Positions 24,381 through 35,409 of a stretch of 64,000 bases of DNA are shown here, in pieces. Under the pieces are notes generated by a model. It saw only the letters and a program-made list of their open reading frames with translations. It was not told the DNA's origin and did no database searches. Both the position numbers and the translations under genes were made by a program. The stretch is taken from the NCBI RefSeq assembly GCF_000524195.1, contig NW_020170544.1:62303-126302 (forward strand), given 5' to 3'. How positions within the stretch are numbered: position 1 is the stretch's first letter; every line of letters starts with the position of its first letter. Source of the DNA: Echinococcus granulosus (Eukaryota > Platyhelminthes > Cestoda > Cyclophyllidea > Taeniidae).

Positions 24381-27300
24381 CTACTTCCTTTTCTTCCGCT
24401 TTCTTGTCTTCTTGTTTGGTTCTACAAAGTAAAGAGCAAGGCATTCGTCAAATCTGGAACGCTTAATTTTTTTAAAAGCACCTTAAATTTCCCTCTTACC
24501 TTCGTTGGACTTTCGTCTCCGGGACGTGTCTGTTGAGGGCTTTGCTCCTTCATCGTCATTGTCAGCATCTGTCGACCAGTCGGTGTCGAGAGTGGGAAGG
24601 TCCTGGAACTCAGTGGCATACTTTAACCGATTTGTTGCTTGAGTGAGTCTCGAAGACGCCTAGATGGAAAGGAGTGTTGCATTTGCTGCTAAAAGTGAAG
24701 AGTCCAACTGTCTAGTTCCCGTTTTGTAGTTCTTGAGGTTGAAAAGCCATCGAAAGGACTTTTTAAAGCATCCTTCACATCCAGAGGTTGCACTTATTTA
24801 GTCAAGCTTTTTACTTCCACTCTTCGTAGTTTCACTGGGTCGCCTACACTTCTCCGAATTACTTCAACTGAGTTTAGACGAATTATCTCGGCCAATCGAA
24901 ACCATCTTCATGTCTTAGCATGGGGCGTCGAAGCTAATTTTCCTTTCTTGGAGCGGTCTACACTTCTCTGGGTAATTTTCACTTAGATCTAGCCTTCCAT
25001 ACTGTTTCGTGGCTTCGGTGGCATCTGGACGAGTTCCAACCAATCAACATCAAGTTCCTTGAACCAATCAAAATTCACATACGCGACATCATTTTTCTGC
25101 ATGAGTTCGCTAAGATCTAGACGGGTTTCAGTGACTGAAAAGCACTCCTACTTCGAAGGGTACATTGCGTGAGTTAAATCTCTTATTCCGAAGCATCTTC
25201 CACATCTCGTGATTCCATCGAATCAGGAGGTTTCCTCTAAGCTTCTAGGGCCGCTTTGAGATCCGAACGTCATCTAGCCCGTTAAGAAAAATTCTCTTTT
25301 TAAATTAATGCCATTTAAGCTAGTTTCATTTTTCTTCAAGACAGACTTCGCTTGTCTCAGCTGACCTAGACAACCTCTTCTAGTCTCTATGCCGTTAAAG
25401 TCTACCCTAGCGATATCACTTTCAATTGGTCTTAAAGCCTTCTTCTGAGTTCGAAAAACACTATTAGGATCTAGATGCCTTCCAACTAAACGAAAAACGC
25501 GTAAGGACCAGCTGACTTCTCAATAACTACTTGCTGGGTATTCAGTCGTCCACAAGCCACCATTCCATTGGTCAAAATTTCCGAACGCTGTGGTACCCAC
25601 GTATCACTTATATATCCCACATTCAGACAATCAATTCAACAGTACCTTCTTTTTTGTTTCAATTCGCGGGAAAAAGTCCGTAATGAGAGGAATAGTGCTG
25701 GCGACGGCACCCTCATACGTGGCCTTGAATCGACCAATCACTGGGGCGAGGGTGCCCTCACTCTTCTGTCGCGACCAACCAAATTTCTCCATCGCATATG
25801 TGGTCGCAAGTGATCGAGTGGTTAAGGAAACCAGAGAGCAAAAAGAGGTGAGATAAAAAGGCTAATTTAAATGACTTTATCCGCCTTTAGGAGGACATTC
25901 AAAGCCTCCTAGAAAAAGGCTCGCTGTAAACTACAGCAGATGCATGGATGTTCAAAATTTTTCGGCAAAAAAGACCACGTTCGACCACAAATCTTCATTT
26001 TCTGCATGAATTATTAGTATCAGTGCTCTTCGCCTGCAGGCACATAAAAGATGGGACATTTGTTCGGAAAAAAGGAGGAATACCCTTAACGATGGTACAG
26101 AAAAGCAATTCAATTGATCAGGTTTTGATGTTAAAAGTAGCACTTACTTACGATTAATAAGTAGCAAAGTTGTTCTAGACTACCTGTCGAGCTTGAAAAG
26201 GATATTTTACCAGAGGTAGCAGATTTGGCGTGTCCCAATGGAATCCCGCATACTCGGATGCATTTTCAACTCGTGGAGATAGGTAGCCCTTTACCACCGC
26301 CTCGCTAGGAAAGTCTAGCAAACGAAATCTTCTAAGTAAACCGGCCTACCCGCAGGAAATTTAGTACTGGTCCATCGACCACCACCACCACGTTCTTGAC
26401 ACCTCCGCCGAAACTCCGTTAAAGGCAGCAGAATCTCGTGCTCCTCGGATGTAAAAGTAGGGTCCGAGGTCGTAGCGAAGGTAGAAAGTATTTCCAATGC
26501 TTTGATGGGTCCGATATTGTCAAGCCCATCGGTGTAGTCGCTGCCGCAGAGAAGGGCTATCCGCACGAACTGCCGCCTGTCCAAACCTTGTAGAAATTCA
26601 AAGAATAAACACTACTTTTAAAATAATAAGTAGACATCCTACCCGTAAGAAAAAGAAGGGTCTACTTCATCAACTACTCACCCAGTTGTTCACGGATGTC
26701 TTTCAAGCAATACAAAGAAGACGACCCCGATCCTGATTTCCCTTTATTCCTCCCAAAGAGGTGTCGGCAGACAAGGGTTGCTCCAAACACCCAAACGTCG
26801 GAGTCGTCACTGGCGACGATGTCCACTAATCCGAGTTGTTGAAGATAACAGCATTGCGCTTCGGCCTCCTCTGGACTGTTGATGAGAGGGAAACCGAAAA
26901 GTTGAACTAATCTCTGGAATAAATTGAGAAGAAACGAGTTGTAGTTAGCACACTCATCTACAATTTCCATCCACTCTAGCTAATAAATGGATACATGTAT
27001 CCAAGATGGGAATAAAGAAATAATAAATGTATCCCTCGTGGATGAGTGGATCTGAAATGGAAAAATGGATCGGCGAAATAAATGAAGACAGAGATGGGTA
27101 AATGGACGGGGAGATGGATGAATAGAAGTTTGCCTCGTCATCATGACAGGATAAGAAGTCTCAAATAAAGAAATCAACGCTATAGCCTTTTCACCTGAGC
27201 CTCGGCAACGCAACTGGTAGTGGCTTCTTGTGCCTGGCATTCTAATTTCTCGGCTTCCGCTCGTAGTATATCGTCATCAATTGCCAAATCGTCCTCCTCT

Positions 27301-30300
27301 TCGTGCTCCAAAAAAGTCTGCGTTTTTGGCAACGTTTCAACCGGCTGTATAGGAGTTGGAGGCTCTGAAACATCGGCAAATTCTCCCGAATCAGATGAAG
27401 GTGCCTCTGAAGTTATTTCTATCACAGCCGTCTCTACTTCAATATTGCTCTGCTCGCTTGTAATTCTTCCTTTGTGGTCAAAATCTTCGTTCCCTTCTGA
27501 TTGGCTAGCAAGGTGTTTGAGGTCACTACTAGCCTTTGAAGTAGTAGTATCATCAAGGACCTCGGTGAATTCAGCCAAATCTGTCGAAGACACCTCAGAG
27601 TCTGATTCTTTTTTAAGTTTTAACTCCCCTTCGTTTTTAACATCATCAGCTTCTATGTCAACAGTGCTTTCATTTGATTGGTCCGAAGGTCCATCTGTGG
27701 ATTCGTCGCCCCCTTCTAACTGGGCATTGTCATGAGCAGCCTGACACACTTCCGATTCCGATGACGAGTGTTCTTCAAGAGTCTTCATAATCTTTTCCAC
27801 CATTTCTACCTTATGATCTTCGGCTATTTGATATTCGTCTCGTGGACTATTCTCCAATTCCAACGCCTTTTTCGAGTCCTCCTCATCATCACAGACAGGT
27901 TCAGTGACTGAACCTTTAAGAAGTCTAAAAAGTAACAACAGCGTGAGTCTAAAATCCTACCGATCTAAACGCTCTTTCAACTCATCAGCTCGCTCTTTAG
28001 AAGATCGCTTCCGCATCAAAATTGCATGACCCTCATCCTGCGAGGCAATTCGCTGCGCAGTGACGCTCATATCCAATCCAGAGGGTAGATTTCGTGGTGT
28101 AACCGAAGCAACTAGCACTTCGTTCATTTTGCTTTCAATTTCCACCTTCTTAAGCGCTAAATCGCGTCTTGCAATGAGCCGATTCACCTGCGTCTGTGAA
28201 AAGGATTCTCCTGCCCGCGCCTGAAATGAACCACCTACTTATCAAACTGCTAAGTAGCAATTATTATATCTCAATTTTAATAAACTTGCGGATTGGGAGG
28301 ATGGCTGGATCTGTGCATTTAGAAGGATCAAAATAACCCGCAATTGAGCGTGAATTGGCAGCGCACTAAATGCGTCTGATTGTAAGTCTATGGAGGGGCT
28401 GTTATCCTACAGAAATGAAGGAAATTCTGCTCAAAATTTGAAGAAAGAGCTTACAACAAAATCCCAGGCTAGTTGTGAAGCCGATTCCTGTTCTTCTTCT
28501 AGTTGCAAAACAGCTGTGGGTGGCCTAAAAAACATAAAACTATCTATTTTGACAGAAAGTAATGAGTTCGAAAAGAAATACCATTTTTTACTATATCGGC
28601 GACGAAACGGTTGAAAAATGGAGGATTAGAAAGTTATTATGGGAAGCACTCAAGTATAACAGGCAAGACGGATGATATCATGGCGGCAGTAATCGCAATA
28701 ATCAGTGCCAAGTGTGTAGCCAACACATATGGCGTGAGCCAGTCCAGTTCGAAAGCAGTTCAGTAAGATGACAGACAAGAGTGACGGTAGAGCGTGCGTG
28801 TAATGGTGTGTGGAAGTAAGACTCGCAGATGGTCGTAGTTACGGAATACTTGACGATTGGGCAGTCAGTTCTAGTAAAACTATTTCACCCCACTCGTAGG
28901 TAACAGTGACGATCCTGGTTGCCGTGGCTCCCAGCCCATAAAGCCTAGACTATTTAGGGATGACAGTCTTTCCGTACCGAAGCCGCCTCTCTGGCATTCG
29001 TTTAACGCTGGGCTAGTCGTAGCGGGAAAATGTGTGGAGGAGAATAGACGAGATTTGTTTTTTTTTCTCTTCCAAGTCCAGAAGTACCAGTTTGACGCGA
29101 CATTGACAGCACATCCCCCTAGGCAATCAAGAGAACGGTTTCCCCAAACTTTAACTTCGTGTCCTTTCATCGACAAACGTAGAAACAAAATAATAGTGGC
29201 ATTTTGAAAACATGGGGAAAAAACTGTGTCCATTTCTTGGCGAAAAAAATAAACAGAATTACGAAGGCAAAGGAGTGAATTTAGGCAACCAGAGACACTC
29301 TTTAAAGAAGCGGGTAATATTAGAGATATCATTGGGAGATCAGAATTAAAAGCACTGCTAAGGTGTTGCAGAAATTTGTTAGAAAAATACCATAAACGAA
29401 AAAAATTCTCCACTTCGCGACTCAAAATGCCACGGAAAGGGGATTGTCGGCAAATAGGTTTGCAGCAATGCCCAGCCTAATGCTGCCTATTTTACGTTGA
29501 GTAAAGGAACATACGCTGCCTCAATTGAGCTGCTCTGAGATCCGAACATTTCCACATCCAATTCAGCCTTGCGAATCTCCTCCGTGCTGTTGAAACGCCG
29601 CACAAATTCAGCTATCAGCTCTGTAGGAACAAGAAAAGGAAGCGTAACTACTTATGACCACGCTGTAGACAGTGCAAAAGAGAGTCTACGTTCAATTACC
29701 CTCGCTTGGCGTCTGTGACTTAGCTGCGCTTTCAGCCAGACGACGAAAGAGACGTTTCAACAGACGGTCTCTAGCTTGACAACTTTTCGCCTTGGCTGTA
29801 CTGCGACTGATTCGACGGGCTGCCTAAAAGAACAAACCGGAGTACCATCCATCCGTTTATATTCAAAGTTAATCGGGAGCAAACAGCGTGGGGCAAGAAT
29901 CAATCATTCCATGGGATGGGTAGTAGCTTAAACATCTGGGACAGCAGGTGCCTCCAAAAATTATTTCACTCCCTTGATCAAAGGATTAACCGCAGCACTA
30001 GATAAAAAGAAGAACTTGACCAAGAAGCAGTCAATGTCAGGCAACAATACTGAGGTCAAAATAAGAGGTCTATTTCATTTTCAGATTTTGACGCAATAAA
30101 CTCAGTTACTGGGCAATCATCACAGCTTTTTATTCATGAATATCACCAGATAAATGCACTTAAGCATCTATTGAGGAAGACAAAATTCACTTTAGGGTAG
30201 CAAGTTAGTGTGTCAAAATTTTGCAAATTCCTTACCATAGTGGCCTTCTTAAGTGCGGGAACAGCACCATCAAAGACAAAGATAGGACGGATTCCAAAAA

Positions 30301-30527
30301 AGAGAAGTTTGCAAATCCGTCGAAAGAGAATGGCCAAATGCGAATTGCGACCGCCCTTGACGTTTGCCTTGAGCGCCTGATGTAGCCAAATATTCATGTC
30401 TAAGAGTCGGAAATAGGCAATCAAGAAAACCTGACTTACCAATAGCCATCCGCTTGCCCCGAAAGTATTCTAAATCAACCCTACGGCGGGAGGGTTCAAG
30501 AATTTGCCAGAGTCCCTTAACACCCAT
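24381..30527 (-). CDS. ERCC5: XPG/Rad2-family structure-specific endonuclease (DNA repair)
   Basis: This is the nuclease that makes the 3' incision in nucleotide excision repair, a FEN1-like nuclear enzyme. Exons in coding order are 30527-30440, 30399-30236, 29823-29700, 29620-29515, 28524-28455, 28406-28338, 28220-27961, 27924-27195, 26913-26682, 26586-26350, 26314-26206, 25802-25646, 24620-24500 and 24421-24381, giving about 835 aa. The N-domain starts MGVKGLWQILEPS and carries catalytic Asp30 (AIDMNIW) and Asp73 (FVFDGA). The spacer, about residues 290-537, is acidic and mostly one exon. The I-domain has EEAEAQC (Glu553/Glu555), ASDDSDVW (Asp574/Asp576) and CGSDYTDG (Asp631). FPSEAVVKGYL, FGWSRQK and a basic C-terminus (TRKRKKRK) follow. 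All catalytic acids are present. The protein is shorter than the ~1,190-aa human one, mainly in the spacer. The exon at 28338 and the stretch between 25645 and 24621 are the least certain parts. Confidence 0.93.
25803..26205 (-). other. Probable U12-type AT-AC intron in ERCC5
   Basis: No GT-AG pair gives a clean junction between the exon ending in the PNLLPL region and the exon carrying FGWSRQK. On the minus strand the sequence after codon GTA plus AA is ATATCCTTTT, a full match to the U12 5' splice site ATATCCTTT. Near the 3' end TTCCTTAAC (plus-strand 25821-25829) is a full match to the U12 branch site. An AC 19 bases past the branch adenosine gives an in-frame junction whose spacing between PNL and FGW is 11 residues, versus 10 in human XPG as I recall it. 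Another in-frame AC lies only 4 bases past the branch. Confidence 0.7.
26315..26349 (-). other. 35-nt intron in ERCC5
   Basis: GTAGGC...TTGCTAG splits the reading frame between CCT GCG G and AC TTT CCT. Removing it restores the conserved FPSEAVVKGYL motif; reading through hits a stop after DFVC. It is the shortest of several 35-48-nt introns here (27925-27960 is 36 nt, 30400-30439 is 40 nt, 28407-28454 is 48 nt). Confidence 0.85.
26990..27135. repeat. GGAT-rich tract inside an ERCC5 intron
   Basis: Degenerate GGATGAGTGGAT-type units lie within the intron between the acidic-spacer exon and the I-domain exon. The tract belongs to the same simple-sequence class as the ATCC tracts elsewhere, in the opposite orientation. 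Confidence 0.6.
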
Positions 30528-31179
30528 TATTTACGTCGGGTACGTTACTAAAAATGAGGAAAAGTTACCACGCCCGGAAGTAAGAAGCAATTACTGAGTC
30601 GATGCAATATTGCTAGAGTTTAATGACTAGACTAAATCCTCCAAGCCGTCTGAGTTGCAAAAACTGGTCACCAAAATACTCCTAAAACAGATGCGTTTCC
30701 ACGGAAAAGCCATGGCACAAACCGGTTGCGAGATGTAGCTACGCAATAAAAATCAAAGACAGATCCGCCTAAGATCCAGTTGGATCTAAGCCGTAAGCGT
30801 CGATATTGATTTAAAGTAAGGGAAATATTTAACAAAATTGGAGATATGTTTCATAGACCTGTTAGCACACTAAAATACTCCTATTTATGTTTTAACTGGG
30901 CAACGCCCCCTGTTTAAAAGCCTGTACTAAATGTAATTAGTTCAAACAAACATTTGCTGAGTTTAATTAAGGCCTAATGCTAAATAAAAGTCATTAATTG
31001 CTACGTTATTTCAGCTTTAAAAATTATTTTACGTTATGTTGCATAAAAAATATATCTACTTTTGCAAATATTGTCAACATGTCTATTAAATTTGCTTGAA
31101 TTTAAAGTGAAATTAAAACCTCAAAATCAGTTCAAAAAATGATTTATTTTCTGTGATTTTTTTTATGTCATATGCTGTT

Positions 31180-31530
31180 TCAAATATCCGGGCTGCTTCC
31201 CAGTCTCATCAGCCGGTAGGCTGATCGAGCACAAAGACATCACAATCCTGTCCAACAAGGTGGATGTTCTACCTTAGAGTGAGCCCACAATGCGCTACTT
31301 AATTCAGAGTCCCGGTGACCATGCGGGCGGGCATCAAAATCTGTCGCACCGCCAGCATCACTGCGCTATCTGCGGGCGTGTCTGCGCGATGACTCAGTCG
31401 CATCTACCTCCGCGCGCCTAATTTGAAACCCCACGTGCACACTGCAGCCAACCCCAGTGCGGCTCAACGCGTAGGAGTGGCAGTAAAGAATGTGGAAGTT
31501 GGAGCGGCTTTCCATCCCATGGTACTTAGC
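31180..31530. other. GC-rich island of unknown nature
   Basis: About 350 bases are clearly richer in GC and CpG (GCGGGCGTGTCTGCGCGATG, CTCCGCGCGCC) than the strongly AT-rich sequence on both sides. No open frame or RNA fold is evident. It may be an inserted repeat or a CpG-rich regulatory element. It is about 0.7 kb upstream of the ERCC5 start. Confidence 0.45.
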
Positions 31531-34500
31531 CATTCCTCAAGACGCACTGCTCACTACAACTAGCACCCATGATTGCTATCATTTACCTGGCTAGTAAACA
31601 TCTTAGCAGATAAAAACGGCAGGATTAAACGTTGAAAGTAAGTGTTGCATTTACCGGTTGGATTTTTAAAGTGATAGTATGTTTAAGGCAGCTCTCTGGT
31701 AATAGCACCTTAAACCAACGAGGAGATTAAGAACTGGGTCCTCATATTCTAGTTACGATTAGCCTTTTTTATTGAAAAGATGTATGCTTCGGTGGTGAAT
31801 GCCAGGAATAAAACCACCATCAAACCGAGGGTCACTCAAATAGTGATTGATGTGCCGTCCTTTGCCTTATACATAAACAGCCAAGTAGACCTTTCTGCAA
31901 CAATTTGAAGGGAGAAGGGTGAACAATTAAATCGGTTGCAGTGGTGCATTCAGTCTCACCCTCTCATGAAGAGTAAGGAGAATGAATAAAATAATTTTGA
32001 GTTTCTAATTCACCACACATTGCGATTAAGTAGGGTAGTTTGCATGACGAGATAAAAATATGGTTAAATAAATTCTACCGAACGGAAAAGAACCTGATTT
32101 CTGATAATTGTGCATGAATTCACGCAAAAAATTGTTAGCAAATAGATGTTGTCTGCCTACATGTGAGGGATGAACTTGTTTACCCTAGATGAACCCGCAA
32201 AATTTCAAATAGCACGTGCACTTAAATAGATTGCAAAATTTAAATTCCGAATAGATAGAACTGCAACAGACAGGATGGATACGCGATGGGTGCGAGGTGG
32301 GCGGATGGATGTGTGCGTTCCTCCTAACACCGAAATGCCACCACCTTCATGATGCTCACTTGGCACACCCTTCATCTGTCTCAGCGGCTTCGCCAGGCAC
32401 AATGCACAGTCCCTGCCCCGACCCACCCCACCACCCCCACATACACCTTCACTCATTTGCTCCTCTCCCTTCCACCCACGCTGTCACATTAAAAGCAAAG
32501 ATCACCCTTTTGATGAAGGTAATTGTGTGTCGCAACTTTTCGCAACATTAGTCGCAAATTAATTTTACAACCTTACTATCTACTTAACTCTTCTCTTTTT
32601 AATTAACGCTTCTTTCCCATTGGTTGGGCTCTAATTACCGGTGTCTTGTCAATTGCTTATTGAGCGAAACATCACTGACAGGCGGTTAGGTGTCCACAAA
32701 ATCGTGTTTATTTGTGAGTTAAAATATTAACTATTATTGTTAAGATGAATTCCACATTCATAATTTATACTGCTTAAATGACATGTCACGTTAAATATCG
32801 ATTTCCGATATCCACGTCAGACTTCATGATTGTAACTACCTGCCAGCGCCAAGTCCACGCATTGCTTTTATGCTTCTTCTTCTCAAAAAAAGATGGCTAT
32901 TAATAGCCAACGTATGGTGGATCATGCCATGTGTCAATGTGACAGGCGATTGCAACTTGACAACCCTATTGATTAAGTGGTGCAATCAGGCGACGCATTG
33001 TTAAGTGATTAGCTGATTTTTTGACTTAAAAAGAAAAAGCGCTCCACTGTGTTGCCTGATGTGTGATTGCAGACAGAAAAATTTTAAATGACCTTCAGGC
33101 ATTACAGACGAGATGTACTTTTATCCACTGGAGCGCTCGCATCGAGCTGCTTCACAAAGATGGCAGCAGGGAATGCTGTGACAACCTGCAGACGGAGCTT
33201 AGTATGTTGGCACAGAGTCACAGATTCATTCCCAACGTTAAGCGTTTTTTGGTGTAAAATGAAAGGGCGATATTTCCATGCTGCTGGAGGGTGGAAAACA
33301 ATGAGCTCCGATAGTGTCGCTAAGGCATTCTTGCATGTGAGGATAGACGAAGGCTGGATAGTGGGTTGTATCATGTCTTTTGTTAGAGGTGAGGAGAGTC
33401 ACATGAGCTGACGCAAATTTCAAGCAGAGGTCTTCAATATGTGAGGAGTGCATGGTAAAAAAGTCTCGTGAGGAGTGAGATAATAAAGTTAAAGGAGTGT
33501 TGAAACTTTTTTCCAGCAGCACAAGTCACGTGATTTGTCAGACAAAGTATTCGGGATTGATCGAAGCCTAGGCCACATGCATTATGTTGCAATGGGTCCT
33601 AGTAGGCGCGACAACAGAAAATTGGCCGGCCCCGGAATACATTCATCCTGGTGTTAATTAACAAACTCATCCATCCATCCCGGATCCATCCATCCATCCA
33701 TTTATCTACTATTCTTTGTATGGCATGATCACTTATTTCTCCCCGAATCATCTACTTGGAATTCATATTCTATAATCTGACAATTTTTCAGCGGTGATGA
33801 TTGGCACGAGGATACTTTGCCAGGACTTACGTATCTGCCATGAGTAATACAAAAAACTTTTTTGTTTCGCCTTCTTTAAATACCTAAACAAAATTTACAC
33901 TTCAGCCAAACTCCTTCTGCAAGTTAAAGCAATTATTTATTTATTCACTCTCTCTCATCTAAGGGGCGCGAACTACCTCAGTCTTGAGAATTTTTAGTGT
34001 AGCCTTATAAAATGACCGTTCCGGTTGCCACAGTAACACATTGGGCTGTTTGTTCCTAACCGCCTTACGGTAACCAGTGGAAGTAATCGCTTGTCTTTCA
34101 CTCCTTCTACGTCTTGATTGCTCCATCGCTAAAAATAAATTTGCACACCCGCTGACCAATCAGGTGGCGCTTTGGAGTTGCGCCGTTTATCGATTTTTCC
34201 CCCTCGCGATTCGATCGATGGCGGTTAGTTGCTACTCTTTCCTCCTCCCCTCCCACCAGAACGGCGAAAAATCAATAATCGGTAAAGGCGATTAAAGTGT
34301 GACGCCTGTTGGCTTGGCTATTACCACTTAGGTGACAAGCCGTCATTTTACGCCAACCATGTGGCTGAGCGAACGTCACTGATCCCCTGTAAGCCCTGAT
34401 TGGCCATATACTTTGACGTTCTGTTAGCCTGCTCCATACTACTCAAATGCGAGATGTCCTCCACTACACAATCCTCTTAATCAAAGGATTTGAAGCTGGA

Positions 34501-35379
34501 GGTTGGAGGGAAAAATTCCGGATTTATTACAGCTGCCATGGTCTCCACCAAAGCTAGACGATCGCAATTGGTGGTGCGATTTGATTAGATGGTGTTTAAG
34601 ACTCCACGCGATAAAATAAATGCGGCTTTTCGCTTTTGCCAGAGTAGGGTAATAAAGATATCGTGTGGAGAACAATCCTGGCTTCACGTTATCAACGCCT
34701 AGCTTGCCTCAGACACACAAAATTACTAGTCTACGCTTGAGACCTTGGTTCATGACGCATAGTCCCGTGATTGATCACCCCCACAGACAAAACAGTGTGG
34801 CTGAGTCCTATTTTAGACAGGCTAAAATCTTGTCCCTATAGGTGGACTCGAGAGTAATAAGTTGGTGACCGGGTTAGACAGAACTAGACACATCGAATCA
34901 TTATTTTAAAAATACTCTTTTGCATGATCATATTTAAAAAAGAAATTTTTATTTATATGGACGAATTGTTTTTTATTGGGACATGAAACGGCCCGGCTTT
35001 TTAGATAATGAAAGCAAGTACAACAACCACCGAAGGCTACAGTGAAACACACTACTGGATCACCATACTGTCAACCTCCCTTTTTCATTAGGGGGACCCC
35101 ACCCCTATCCCCCCGGCTCACCAATTAGCATCATGCACACACACGCACCCATGCTTTCATTCGCCGTCAATCGATAGACTACACTGACGAATTGGGATCT
35201 GTAAGGCACTTGATTGGTCAGTCAGTACAGACACAGAGTGTTCATTGGCTACTTTGGATGGCATGCACGCACGCCAGTAGCATGTGTGCACGCAAGTGCG
35301 CAGATTGCGCACTTTAGCGTTGGTTGCTTTGGCTGCCTGTTGGTCTCTATCTCTCTCCCTCCGTTGATTTCTTTCTCAC

Positions 35380-35397
35380 TTTTTGTCCTTTCCACAG
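35380..35397 (+). other. Splice acceptor 12 nt before the elongase ATG
   Basis: A long pyrimidine tract (from about 35342) ends in TTTCCACAG at 35397, and the ATG follows at 35410. This is either the 3' end of a 5'-UTR intron or a spliced-leader trans-splicing acceptor, which flatworms use on many mRNAs. The sequence alone cannot decide. Confidence 0.5.
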
Positions 35398-35409
35398 CGC
35401 CGCCAGACC

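Larger units (their letters stand above)
30528..35409. other. Intergenic region between divergent ERCC5 and ELOVL-type genes
   Basis: These 4.9 kb must include both promoters, because the genes point away from each other. No coding exon is supported. The region holds a GC-rich island at about 31.18-31.53 kb, a short ATCC tract at 33.67-33.70 kb, and ATTGG boxes at 35213-35217 and 35244-35248 just before the elongase gene. Confidence 0.5.

Noticed and set aside
25862..26210. GT-AG alternative for the ERCC5 AT-AC intron
   Set aside because: It is in frame but would insert a Phe/Leu/Ser/Thr-rich stretch that is simply the 3' pyrimidine tract and branch site, between two motifs that are normally close.
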